This document shows positions 1 through 11,085 of a DNA stretch of 64,000 nucleotides, piece by piece. The stretch lies in assembly GCF_022376445.1 (NCBI RefSeq), contig NW_025955098.1:1-64000 (forward strand), written 5' to 3'. Under the pieces are notes generated by a model. The model was not told the DNA's origin and made no database searches. It worked only from the letters and a program-made list of their open reading frames with translations. Position numbers and translations under genes: made by a program. The DNA comes from Fomitopsis serialis (taxonomy: Eukaryota > Basidiomycota > Agaricomycetes > Polyporales > Fomitopsidaceae). Position 1 is the first letter of the stretch, and the number at the start of each line of letters is the position of its first letter.

Positions 1-47
1 TTTGAGACTGTTGATGTTGTTCATGTCAATTTCCCTGGGCGTTTCAG

Positions 48-1033
48 ATGGCCAAATTGATTCAAACCCAGTCAAACCCGGCATTTGCGGTCATCTTCGT
101 CTTTGTCAGGGAGGCGAAGATTCAAGGTCTCAGGCTTCAATCTGCCAGCTGGCGCGGTGTCTGGATCTGGTCATCAACGCGAATAGGCCCTCGAGGAGAG
201 ATGGTGGGCAAGGTCTTCAAGTACGATGTGTCTAGGAAGGGGATGGGCAAGAAATGGGGGAGGTGGGAGATTATGCAGAGGAAGACGGTTACCAGCACAT
301 TCCGACGGGTATTGAAGCCCAATGCCCTGGTCCTGGCAGGTCAGCCCGAAGGTTATTGGCGACGTTGCCACACCCCGAGGCCAGCCGTGGACCAGATTGA
401 AGGGCACGGGGTCGCCCTCCCTGGCACCTCGAGGGCTTACATGGTCCTTGCTCAGTCTTGGAACTTCGACAAGATAGTCCAAGCCGACGCTCAACATTGG
501 GACCTGAGACGGGTAAGACAGGAGTTTCCATGCCTGGTGCGTCTATTTCCAATGCCATTCACGTATACTGAATATATTGTCAGGAGATCACGAGCGATCT
601 TGGGCGGGACTTCATGACCGCGCCCTATGCATCACCCCAAGCCCTCACATCCTTCACCGGGGAGCTGGTTAAGTCCCAGGTCATGGCTTGGAAGGGCTTC
701 TCGGCGGTATCAACTTATCCCCCCACATCTCCCAACTTCTTTGCGAGCGACACCGGTCGCAACTCGGTTCTCTTAAACTTCCTCCACCACCACCTCCCCG
801 GTTATCCCCAGGTTCCGATCCACATCTCCAACACCGATCCCGTTGTACAACACCTCCGCACCAATGCCGAAGACCTTGGGATTGCGTCGGAGGACATAGT
901 GCGTCGGATGGTGCTTAAGTGCGTGGACACATTGACATCCGGGGCCACTGCCACCGCAGGTGATTGCTTGCGAGACATGCTAAAACAGAGGGATGTAAGG
1001 GGCACATGGATTCAAGGGCCGTATGATTACTAG
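48..1033 (+). CDS. Spliced gene of unknown function, C-terminal part
   Basis: Two exons (48-512 and 584-1033) join in frame across a 71-nt intron with GTAAGA donor and TTGTCAG acceptor, giving about 304 residues and ending in TAG. Bases 1-47 end in GTTTCAG directly before the ATG at 48, so they look like the tail of a further intron; the gene probably begins left of the window and that ATG may be internal. The product is basic in its first half and has no domain I recognise. The good splice signals and uninterrupted frames argue for a real host gene rather than transposon debris. The gypsy element starts about 140 bp after the stop, so the 3' UTR may have been displaced. Confidence 0.55.
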
Positions 1034-1174
1034 ACAACTCGCATAGTGGGATATTTTTGATGTCAATGTATCTCAAATCACTCCTCAACCACTTTGGGCG
1101 GCGGCCTCGCGCGCCCGCCAGTTGAGGGGCCTTGGAGGCCAGCGCCAAACCAACCTCGCTCTTTTACGATGGAC

Positions 1175-1584
1175 TCCATTACCCTACCACTCGCAACACC
1201 AGCACTGGAGGATAGGAGTAGAGAGCGAGCTCAACAGCGATTCCCTGCGTTTCTGACTGCGTCCTGCGTTTACTGCGTTGCGAATAGATCACTGCGTTCA
1301 CCTTCAACGAGCACCGTGTTTCCTTCTGGCTCTGTGCGTTTCATCCGGCTTCAACGGGTTTCTACGCGTTCATTCCGAGTCTCTGCGTTGTGGGACGACT
1401 CCACCACCCTCCTCCGACCACGTTACAGTGCCGCTACGAGTGTCTGAGCTCGTACGTCCCCTCCGGGCCCGAATCGTCACATCCCCTTCCCATCCGCTTG
1501 CCAACAGCCCCCGCTCGTCGTTTCTACTGACACCATCGATTCCTTCTGGTCTCTTTCCGACCCGGGAGACTCGCAACCTACACA
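1175..1584 (+). repeat. 5' LTR of the gypsy element
   Basis: Bases 1213-1584 align with 15087-15467. The right edge is sharp: both copies read CAACCTACACA, after which this one continues into the primer site and the other into flanking DNA. The left edge is approximate; weak similarity continues to about 1175, with a 20-25 bp insertion here relative to the 3' copy. An internal CTGCGTTTACTGCGTT motif is present in one fewer copy than in the 3' LTR. Confidence 0.8.
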
Positions 1585-1586
1585 AC

Positions 1587-1604
1587 TGGAGCCCACCGCG
1601 AGGG
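1587..1604 (+). promoter_or_regulatory. Primer binding site of the gypsy element
   Basis: TGGAGCCCACCGCGAGGG starts two bases after the LTR end and opens with the TGG expected to pair with a tRNA CCA tail. I cannot name the tRNA. The same 18 bases, with the same AC spacer, recur at 20187-20204 in the second LTR element. Confidence 0.8.
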
Positions 1605-2086
1605 GGTATAGCTTGTTGGTAAAACTCATCGACACCCTCTGGTGACTCGTCACGCTGCCTCCCAGGCAACCGCGTAACAACGACCAGCCGTCGATCCCCA
1701 CAAGGCAGCAGCCGCCGCGCGGACCAAAGCAAAACCTCTTACAGGAGGTCGCCGTTGCACAGTACTCTCCGGACACACCGTTCAACATCACCCTGCCCGC
1801 GCCAGCGTTAGAAGCCATACCCCCGCACCGTTCCGAAGACAGCGACGGAGAGTATTCATTCTTCGAGGCCGTAGAAGCACCCCGTTCCCCTGCCACGTCA
1901 TCATCGAGCGACTCGATCCCGCTAGCCGTCACCACCCGGAGGAGAGCCCTATCGCTTCCCTCCGACAGCAAGTCAACGGCGCCCGTCGTTAAGCTCGAGC
2001 AGACCCCCATTCCGATACCCGAATCTCGTGCCCCGTCATCATCTACCCTCTCCTCATCAGACCTTCCTCCGCGTCCCACCGAAACA

Positions 2087-3442
2087 ATGGCCGCACCACC
2101 AGTACGTTCCATGCCCGTCCGTGGCGATCGCGCTGCTCCGACCTTTGACGGTCAACCTCGTTCCCTCCGACGCTACTTTGAAGACCTCGCTGAACTCTTT
2201 GCCATCGCTAGCGTCGAGGACGACGCCCGGAAGGTATACTACGCGAAGCGTTACCTCAAGCCGGACCAGTCCGAGCTATGGGACGAGGTCGAGGTACCTA
2301 CGCCGGTGTCGTTCGACGAATACAAGAAGAGCATCATGGCCCTGTACCCCGGGTCGGATGGTACGTCCCGTTACCTGGTCAGCAACCTTGAAGCCGCGTT
2401 GGCCACAGCAAGGGCGGAGGGTACCGCTACACGTTCCAGCGAAGCAGAGTACTACCGCAAGTTCCTTCCGGTCGCCAAGTACCTAAAGAAGAATGGCCGC
2501 GTATCCGATTCACAGGTCTTCAAGGTCTACATGGCTGGATTCACGGACGCATCCGCCGAGGCCATCCGCCGTCGCGTCGAGATACGCAATCCGACCGTCG
2601 ATCCGGTGGACGGATACACCCTGGAGCAGGTGCACGATGCCGCGCAGCAATGCCTTGACGCGGTCAGCTACGGAGGGGCGGCCGGAGCGAGCAGTACAGG
2701 TGGGGGGAGCACCGGAGCGAGCGGTACGGACGGAGTAAAGACTGAGCCCGTCGACGAAGCCATGCTGGGGCGTGTGTTCGCTGCAGCTATGAGTATGATG
2801 AAGGGTGGAGGAGGAGGATATGGAGGAGGGGCGCCGGCCACCGGAGGCCAAGGATATGGAGGACCGCCGCCAGCACAGACAACCGGAGGATACGGTCAGG
2901 CCGGGACCGGAGGATACGACTATAGCCAGGGAGGCGGACACGGAGGGGGATACGACCGTGGTGGAGCGAGCTATGCACCCAGCTCGGACCAGTGCAACTT
3001 CTGCGGCGAGCACGGTCACTATATGAGGACCTGCCAGCACCGTCGCCGGTACGTCGAGATGGGCAAAATCTACATGGACGGAGAGAACCACGTGCGTTTG
3101 CCAAACGGGTCGTACGTCCCGAGGAACCTTGCGGGTCAGTGGGTGATGAACCACGTCGACACCTGGTGGTCATTGAACGAGAACAACGTGTCTTCCTCCG
3201 GGGCCACGGACGGAATGACGAGGGACGCGCCGCCCCACCTGTCTGCCAACATCGTGGAGATATCGTCAGAGTACAGTTACGAGCAAGCAGCGGAACAGCG
3301 AGACGTGTATACGGAGGAACGGGCCCGCGAGCTCGAAGAAAAAGCCCAAGTATTGGTGCAGAGGCAGCACGCGTACGTGGAGGAGCGAAGAAGGTCAGAT
3401 TCGAGGAGGAACACGGAGGGAAAAGTACGGCCAGTGGGCTGA
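2087..3442 (+). CDS. gag: Gag with CCHC zinc knuckle (gypsy)
   Basis: The 451-residue frame has an N-terminal capsid-like helical part, a glycine-rich linker (about 240-295) and a CX2CX4HX4C knuckle at residues 303-316, the hallmark of retroelement nucleocapsid. In fungal gypsy elements Gag packages the RNA into cytoplasmic particles. The frame is also open from about 1645 to 2087 and reads as plausible protein rich in Ser and Pro, so the true product may start further upstream than this first ATG. Near 3385-3392 the coding sense moves to the next frame (3390-3882), so the end at 3442 is probably an indel artefact and Gag once ran into protease. Confidence 0.85.
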   Translation: MAAPPVRSMPVRGDRAAPTFDGQPRSLRRYFEDLAELFAIASVEDDARKVYYAKRYLKPDQSELWDEVEVPTPVSFDEYKKSIMALYPGSDGTSRYLVSNLEAALATARAEGTATRSSEAEYYRKFLPVAKYLKKNGRVSDSQVFKVYMAGFTDASAEAIRRRVEIRNPTVDPVDGYTLEQVHDAAQQCLDAVSYGGAAGASSTGGGSTGASGTDGVKTEPVDEAMLGRVFAAAMSMMKGGGGGYGGGAPATGGQGYGGPPPAQTTGGYGQAGTGGYDYSQGGGHGGGYDRGGASYAPSSDQCNFCGEHGHYMRTCQHRRRYVEMGKIYMDGENHVRLPNGSYVPRNLAGQWVMNHVDTWWSLNENNVSSSGATDGMTRDAPPHLSANIVEISSEYSYEQAAEQRDVYTEERARELEEKAQVLVQRQHAYVEERRRSDSRRNTEGKVRPVG

Positions 3443-4311
3443 AGGGAGCGAGCGGCAAGCCTCCGGGCATCCCAGCGAAGAGCATCCCCGTCGACGGAGG
3501 GAAGACTGGCGCCGCGAAGGATACCGGAAAGGGACCCGGAGCGAAGGACGGAGGGAAGCCGCGTGCGAGCGAGCCGCAGTACCGTTACTCAACGAAGATT
3601 AACGGCAGTAAGGATCCGGTAGAGAAGGCGGAGGAGCTCGTGAAGCGTATGTTCTACGGAGGAGAGCGAGCGGCATGGGGAGAGGTTGCCGAAGTCAGCC
3701 AGGAGTTCCGCCGCACAACGGTGGACCAGTGCAAGGTGCAGCGCGTCCTGGTCGCCAACAGCCTTGAGGAGGCGGATGAGAGCTTCCTTGTCGATAGGGA
3801 AGTGTTCCTCGGAGGGGAGCGTGAGCTGCCGAACGTCGGAAGCTGGGACTCACTGAGCCTGCAGTGGTACGCCCTACCGTGAATGGGGAGGCCGACATCG
3901 AGGGAGTCCTGGACTCCGGGTGCCAGATGACCATCATCCGGAAGGATCTGTGGCTAAGCTCGGAGGTACGTTGCGTCCGGACAGGGCTGCATCATGGAAA
4001 CCGCGAACCGGTCTAAGGTCCAGACGGTCGGCAAGGCCATGAACGTGCGGTTCTCCTTTGACGACGAGGTCGAAGTGATGCTGAACGCGCAGATCGTCGA
4101 GGTCGCGCCGTTCGAGGTACTGCTTGGGAGACCGTTCTTCGCCGCTACGCAGTGCGAGACGAAGGACTTCCCGGACGGTAACCAGACCATCGTCTTGACG
4201 GACCCGAAGAGCGGACGCCGCGTCATGGTGCCTACGTACGAGCGCGTTGCCCAGGGACCTGGCCGGAAGGAACGAAACGTGCGCGATGACGCCTCCAACG
4301 AGGATTTTTAA
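3390..4311 (+). pseudogene. Gypsy aspartic protease region, frameshifted
   Basis: Three consecutive frames make up a retropepsin. Frame 1 runs to the TGA at 3880, frame 3 carries the active-site motif LDSGCQ (about 3920), and frame 1 resumes at 3994 with the C-terminal VLLGRPFF motif typical of fungal gypsy proteases. The usual active-site triplet is Asp-Ser/Thr-Gly; DSG is kept. Two shifts within about 120 bp mean this copy cannot make protease. The region lies between Gag and RT as expected. Confidence 0.75.
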
Positions 4312-4363
4312 TTGTCGATGATGCAAGCATTGCGAGCGGAGACGATCTAGTGAGCCATTTCTC

Positions 4364-6390
4364 ATGTACGTCTGGGACGGAGGGGACGGAAGGAAGGAGG
4401 AGGTCCCTGATGCCAGACGGAAGGAGCACAGGTCGTCGGCCCTCGCCGCAGATACCCATACCCCGTCATGTACAAAGTACGAAGAGCGTAGCGGCGAAAT
4501 ACACAATAGTGTTGCTCAGTACCACGGGGAGGACTGCGGTGAGATACCCGACAAGCCTGAAGAGGACGACGACGAGTTTGCAATTGAGGAAGGAGCTGAG
4601 GCCCAGGTCCTGGCGTACAAGAAGGTCGCCCGGAAGGTACGGCCTGTAGCAACGACACTGCCGGAGGAGTTCAGGGTAGTCCGGAGGGAAGCTAAGGACG
4701 CGTTAGTAGGGATGCCGGTGCTGCCAGCAAAACCGCCTGAGTTCGTTCCGACCGGAAGGTACACACAGGAGCGAAGAGACACGTTAAATGTCGGAGGGAA
4801 CGGGTTCCTTACGGAAGAAGAGACAAAACTGGTAGACTGGCTGGTCGCACGGCACAATGGGTATTCGCATGGGACGAGACGGAGAAGGGCCGACTCAAGG
4901 ACGAGTACTTCGATCCGGTGGTCATTCCGACTATTGAGCACGTCCCCTGGGTGCTGAGGAACATACCGATCCCGCCCGGCATATACGACAAGGTCGTACG
5001 GATCATCAAGGACAAGATCGCGTCTGGAGTGTACGAACCCTCGAGCTCGTCCTACAGATCGCGCTGGTTCTGTGTGGTAAAGAAGGATGGAAAGTCCCTC
5101 CGGTTAGTACACGATCTACAGCCTCTCAACGCGGTGACGATCAAGGACGCTGTGGTCCCTCCGTTCGTCGAGCATCTGGCGGAATCCTTCGAAGGGATAG
5201 CATGCTACGGTTCCCTGGACCTGTTTGTGGCCTTCGACCAGCGTACCCTGGATGCGAGGTCCCGAGACCTTACGACATTCCAGTCTCCGTTAGGAGCCAT
5301 GCGACTCACGTCGGTGCCGATGGGCTGGACGAACGTGCTGCAGATTGTACACGGGGACGTCACGTTCATCATGAAAGACGAGATCCCGGAGGTAACGGTT
5401 CCGTTCGCAGACGACATCAACGCGAAAGGTCCCAAGACCCGGTACGAGCTCCCGGACAGAGGGTATGAGACGATCCCGGAGAACTCTGGTATACGGTGAT
5501 TCGTCTGGGAACACCTGCAGAACATGAACCAGATCCTGCAACGGATGGGCGCGGTCGGCGGGACGTTCTCCGGAAAGAAAGCCTACATGTGCATCCCGGA
5601 TGTAGTCGTACTCGGACACAAGTGTACGTACACCGGAAGGGAGCCGGACGAGGGACGAGTGCAGAAGATCCGCGACTGGCCGGCATGCGAGACCATCACG
5701 GACGTGCGGGCATTCCTAGGGACGATGGGACTGGTCAGGATCTTTGTCAAGGACTTCGCCAGAATCGCCCGGCCATTGACACGGTTGACGCGCAAGGATG
5801 TCAAGTTCATGTGGGGACCGGAGGAAGCGGATGCGATGCAAATCCTCAAGGACGCGCTAATCAACTCGCCGGCACTCCTTCCGATTGACTACTCAGCGGA
5901 CAGAACGGTGATACTTGCGGTAGACTCGTCCGTGATAGGCGTAGGGTTCGTACTCCTACAGGTGAACACCGGAGGGAAGCAAATGCCCAGCCGGTTCAGC
6001 TCTATTACCTGGAACGAGCGGGAGTCCAGGTACTCTCAGGCGAAGATTGAGCTATACGGTCTCTTCCGGGCACTGCGGGCCTCGCACATCTACATTATTG
6101 GAGTGAAGAGCCTTGAGGTCGAGGTCGACGCGAAGTACATCAAGGGCATGCTCAACAATCCGGACATACAGCCGAATAAGGCGATGAACGGGTGGATAGC
6201 CGCGATCTTGCTGTTCGACTTCAAGCTGGTGCACGTTCCGGGGGACAGACACTCTGGGGCGGACGGATTATCGCGCCGGAGGAAAGCTGACGAGGATCCC
6301 GAGGACAAGGGCGACCCGGAGGAATGGATAGACGAGGTGTGCGCCCTGACGATTCTCTGTTGCACATTATTCGGTGGTACCTACTCGATA
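4364..6390 (+). pseudogene. Gypsy reverse transcriptase and RNase H, broken
   Basis: The RT starts in one frame (4364-4860), shifts by one base near 4859-4862 and continues in frame 1. Recognisable parts are SRWFCVVKKDGKSLR, the QPLN box, the Asp at SLDLF, and FADD at 5404-5415 in place of the usual F/YVDD. A TGA at 5497-5499 sits where an Arg CGA is likely, consistent with C-to-T change at a CpG. RNase H follows with Asp in LAVDSS (about 5922), Glu in QAKIELYG, Asp in VEVDAKYIKG and a final HVPGDRHSGADGLSR. The frame then runs directly into the foldback insertion at 6392, which cuts off integrase. Confidence 0.88.
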
Positions 6391-6393
6391 CTA

Positions 6394-7880
6394 ACGGTAC
6401 AGCCGGAGTGCATTTCGACCGTTGCAAACGGTAAAGCCGCCTCCGGCCGGAGCTGTGATTTCCTCGTTGCAAACAGGCCGGCCGGACTGGTTTCTAACAA
6501 GCCGGCCGAGTGTATCTCAAACCAGTTCAAACGGTCCGGCCGGTGTATCCCTAGGGCACCTATGTTCTGTCTGAACAGGGGGGCCATTTAGTGTCTTGCT
6601 GGCAATGGACCGGCCGGGCAATAAGGGGTTTTAATTATAACAGATCAACCGGGATACTCTTTCTCCTATGGTAACGAACTGGCCGGGCAATGGGATCCTT
6701 CATTTGTAACGGGCCGGCTGGAGTGCATAATTCAGCAGTTGCAATGGGCCAGCCGGAGCATATGCTCCCTGGCTAATAACAGACCGGCCAGGTTGCAGCA
6801 TCTCTAGCTGGCAACGGAGTGGCCGGACCATTTTTCCACATTGATAGCAGGCTAGCCAGGCCATATAATCTAGCACTCCACACTGGTAACGGTCCGGCCG
6901 GGCAGTGGCACCATCCATTGGTAACGGTCCGGCCGGGCAACAGTATTGTGACCCAGTATTGGCTGGGCCAGTCAACAATAGACCATACTCCCTTAGAACA
7001 GCCTACTAGTAGCATGTATATGTCCACAGTGCATGCCCTATCACATTGCCTGAGCTGTTAGCTCACTGGCCAGCCATGCAAACACTGGCCGAGAGCATTC
7101 AAAAACCTTCGGCCTATTGTATTATGATACAGAGTGTGATTTGAATGATTGTATATGTAAGACCATCACTAATGGAGCCCAACATAGTGTTACCACATTT
7201 TAAAGGGGCTTAGTGAAGCTGCCACCAGCCAAATTAAATGGCCGGACATCTCAAAACATCGGCCGGGCATTTTAGTTCATTGGCCGAAGCTTTTAATTCA
7301 TTGGCCGAAGCTTTTTAGGTGCTCGGCAAAAATGGCCGGCCGGTGGGCAAAACCGGCCGGGCTGTTGAATTACTATATGTGGAAATGTGGTATTGTCTGG
7401 GAGCCCTTCATTCGCAGAGTCTAGTATCAATTTCCTAGTTTCCAAGAACACATAGTTAGGCCAGGATATGCAAGACAAGATTTACTACTCACAGGCTTCT
7501 TTGCAAAACATGTTATTCAATTCCTGAAGCCAATATTCTTTGCCCACACTGTTTGACAATCTAGAATGTGTTATCACAATGCATAGAGTAGATCCCCAAA
7601 AGGAATAGTCTTATTCTTTGAAGCTGAATGCAGGACAACAAATAAGGGGTATACAGGTATGGTCTACATGTTGACTTCCTGCAGCTAATGTTCTTTCCAA
7701 ACAGTGTTTTACCATCTAGAATAGTTCATTGATCCACAAGGAATCAGTCCTCCAAAGGAATAGTCTTATTCACACAAGCTGAAGGCAGCACAGAGTTAAG
7801 GTGAGGGTGGGTATATGGGTATACATGTTATACTGTGTTCACATCCTGAAGATGCTTTGCCCACAAGGTTTGGCAATCAA
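6394..7880 (+). repeat. Left arm of foldback element with CCGGCCGG motif array
   Basis: The outer kilobase contains a variant of the motif TGGNCCGGCCGG(G/C) about every 30-70 bp, often next to GCAAC or GTAAC. The inner part (7480-7860) is AT-rich and lacks it. Such iterated subterminal motifs usually bind transposase; that role is inferred here. Confidence 0.75.
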
Positions 7881-9503
7881 GAATGGCACAGAAACATCTA
7901 CCCACTGTTGGTAATGGTCCGGCTGGCCAATCCTCATAGGAGATGGTCCGCCTGTGCATGACCCCCTTAACTCTGTACCACATTCAGCTCATGTGAATAA
8001 GACTATTCCTTTGGACGACTCACTCCTTGTGTATGAACCATTCTAGATTGTGAAACTGTGTTTGGAATGTAGATTGGCTGCAGGAAGTCAACATTGTTTG
8101 ACATGTATACTATACCTTACCCCTTATCTCATGTTCTGCATTCAGCTTCGAAGAATAAGACTATTCCTTTTGGGAATCTACTCTATGCATTGAAATAACA
8201 TATTCTAGATAGTCAAACAGTGTGGGCAAAGAATATTGGTTTCAGCAGTTGAATAACATGTTTTGCAAAGAAGCCTGTGAGTAAATCTTGTCTCGCATAT
8301 CCTGGCCTAACTATGTACCTTTGGACACTAGGAAATCAATACTAGACTCTATGAATGAAGGGCTTCCAGACGTTACCACATTTCCACATATAGTAATTCA
8401 ACAGCCTGGCCGGTTTTGCCCACCAGCCGGCCATTTTTGCCCACCAGCCAGCCATTTTTTGCCGAGCACCGGCTGTTTTTGCCGGCCGGTGAAGTAGAAG
8501 CTTCGGCCGGTCAATCCAAAGCTTTGGCCGGTGAAGAAAAGCTTCGGCCAATGAAGTAAAAGCTTTGGCCAATGAAGTAAAAGCTTCGGCCAATGAACTA
8601 AAATGCCCGTCCAATGTTTTGAAATGTCTGGCCTATTGATTTGGCCCTGTAGGGACAACCTGGCTAATTTTATGGCCAGTAAAGCAAAAACCTGGGTGAG
8701 TGAAATCTCTGGCCAGTTAATTTGGCCAGCCAGTGGGGCTGTTTTGTGTTTTGCAGCTTCACTAGGCATCCCTAAGTCATGGGAAAATTATGCTGTGATC
8801 TACTAATGATGGTATACCCTATAGGTGCATAATACATATAGTATTTCACTAGCCCCCAGGGGGCTGTGACCGGCTGGACCATTTGAAGCAGGACAACTCC
8901 TGACCGGCCGGCCTGTTCGTGGAGTCAGTTTGTTTAGGCTGGCCAACCCATTCTGGACCAGATAGACTTCACTCCGGCCGGTCCACTTGCAATGAAGGGA
9001 TTTTATCCTGGCCGGAACATTTGAAGTGGTGGGGCCTGAGTCCGGCTGCTCTGTTTGCAACGTGGACCGGCCGGCCGCTCCGTTGCATGTGCTAACCCTG
9101 TCCTCCACCCGGCCTGTTTGCAGTGATGTTGTATGGGTCCGGCCGGACTGTTGCCTATCCAGCCGGTGTTGGAGCATACGGTCAGGGACGAGCTTGCAAG
9201 CTCGGCCGCAATAGTACCTCACCGAGAGGAGATAGGGGGAGGGTATATAATGAGGGGAAATTTGTGTATCTACCTCACGCGATTGCCCTTCGGGCATCGT
9301 CCGCGCCCGGGACACTCGCGCCCGTCGACCGTCGTTCCGCTTGTTCTCACAGCCGGACTGTTTACAACAGGTACATTACCCCGGCCAAAAGCCCGGCCGG
9401 CCTGTTGCAAGTGGTGCATTGTTGCTAACGGTAGACCCAGACTGCTCCGGCCGGAGGCGGCTCTACCGTTTGCAACGGTCGAAATGCACTCCGGCTGTAC
9501 CGT
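7881..9503 (-). repeat. Right arm of foldback element with CCGGCCGG motif array
   Basis: Mirror image of the left arm, with its own drift and small indels. A short segment at 8850-9200 is richer in GGCCGGCCGG than the left arm, so the arms have not been kept identical. Open frames through its last 160 bp that enter integrase are chimeric. Confidence 0.75.
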
Positions 9504-9506
9504 TAA

Positions 9507-11059
9507 CAGCGAGGTTTTCCACTGAATGGGCTCTCTGTTGGAATTCCAGCGAGCCAAGCTGCTGCCGGAAGGGACTGAGAGCTCGCGAGGAGGAGCGTGT
9601 ACTACGTCTCGCTACGGAGGAGACCAAACCGGAGGTGGTGCAGATACCACGGCACAAGAAAGCGGAGGCATGGGACGCGGAGCTAGAACGGATACAGAAG
9701 TTCCTGGGCAACATGGAGCGACCGGATGACCTAGCTGATGAAGCGCTGTTCCACCGGTTTGTCCGCAAAGCCGGGCAGTTCTTCCTCCGGAAGGGACGGC
9801 TCTGGAGACGCGACCCGGAGGGAAAGCACAAGCGCGTGATCCGGAAGGAACGACGTCTGGAGCTACTGAGGCAGGCGCACAACGGTCTCGGGCATCGCGG
9901 GATGTATACAGTCCGGACGCGACTACTGGAACGATTCTGGTGGCCTCACCTTGATCAAGACGTGAAATGGTACGTCAGTACGTGCCACAAGTGCCAGTTG
10001 CGGAGTACGCAGAAGATCAGAATCCCACCGACGGTAGCGACACCACTAGGCCTTTTTCAGAAGGTCTATATCGACATGATGCACATGCCGAAGGCCGGAG
10101 GGTACTCGTACATCGTCCAAGCCCGGTGTTCGATGTCATCGTACCCGGAATGGAGAAAGCTCCGGAACGAGACAGCGCGGACGCTGGCCGCCTTCATCTT
10201 TGAGGAGATCCTATGTTGCTGGGGTGCGGTAGCTGAGTTTGTCATGGATAACGGGCCCGCGTTCATCGCGGCAATGGAGATCTTGTCGAAGAAGTACGGT
10301 ATCAACCACATCAAGATCTCGCCGTACAATTCGCGGGCGAACGGCGCGGTGGAACGAAGGCACTTTGATGTGCGCGAGGCGGCCATGAAGCTCTGTGGAG
10401 GGAATGAGACCAAGTGGCCTACGGTCATCGATGCAGTATTTTGGGCGGAACGTGTATCTATTCAGAAGAGCACGGGGATGTCGCCGTACCGGATCGTGCA
10501 CGGAGTGGAGCCAGTGTTTCCGTTTGACTTAGCAGAGGCGACATTCCTCGTTCCGGAGCCGGAGGGAGTACTATCGCAGGAAGAGTTCATTGCACAGCGC
10601 GCACGGGCACTACTGAAGCGGAGGGAAGATCTCAACGCGATACATGGGAAGGTGCTGACGGCGTGGTACAAGTCCGTGGAGCACTTTATCAAGAAGAACA
10701 CGCACACAATCAAAGACTACAACCACGGTCCGGGAGATCTCGTTCTCGTTCGCAACTCGCAGATCGAGATGGAGCACAACCGGAAGGCGAAGAGACGGTA
10801 CCTAGGACCGATGATAGTAGTAAGAAGAACGGAAGGGAGTTCGTATATCCTGGCGGAGCTGGATGGGAGCGTAGCGCGACACCAATACGCAGCATTCCGG
10901 GTGGCACCTTATAGAGGCCGGAGGGAGGGAAAGATCAGGATAGAAGACCTGCAGGAGTGGGACGAGTACTTACCGGATGAAAACGAGGAACTGGCCGAGC
11001 GGTTCACCATGAACGAGGCGGAGGAGGAGAGCTCAGACACGGAGGAAGAAAAGATCTAA
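9507..11059 (+). CDS. Gypsy integrase (C-terminal part of Pol)
   Basis: This stretch is uninterrupted. It has the HHCC zinc domain (HNGLGH, then CHKC about 35 residues on), and a DDE core with Asp in VYIDMMHMP (about 10072), Asp in FVMDNGPAF (about 10246) and Glu in NGAVERRHFD (about 10344). A GPY/F-like RYLGPM segment follows, with an acidic tail and TAA at 11057. I see no chromodomain. The open frame technically begins at 9341 inside the foldback arm, but gypsy sequence starts only after 9505. Integrase would insert the cDNA; severed from RT by the 3.1-kb insertion, it has no normal start here. Confidence 0.85.
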
Positions 11060-11085
11060 GAAGAGGAGGCCGCGGCGCGGGCCCG

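Larger units (their letters stand above)
6394..9503. mobile_element. 3.1-kb foldback element inserted in gypsy pol
   Basis: The two ends are inverted copies: ACGGTACAGCCGGAGTGCAT at 6394 matches the complement of 9503 backwards with about 59 of 60 bases. Inverted similarity continues inward along both arms (7293-7478 against 8288-8497; 7741-7800 against 7970-8040) to a centre near 7880. The whole element is therefore one long hairpin without a coding gene. TA flanks both sides (6392-6393 and 9504-9505) and is either the duplicated target or the last bases of the repeat. Its position between RNase H and integrase shows that it entered after the gypsy copy was in place. A transposase supplied from elsewhere is inferred. 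Confidence 0.85.

Noticed and set aside
9341..9506. N-terminal 55 codons of the long integrase frame
   Set aside because: They lie inside the right arm of the foldback element and merely happen to be open.
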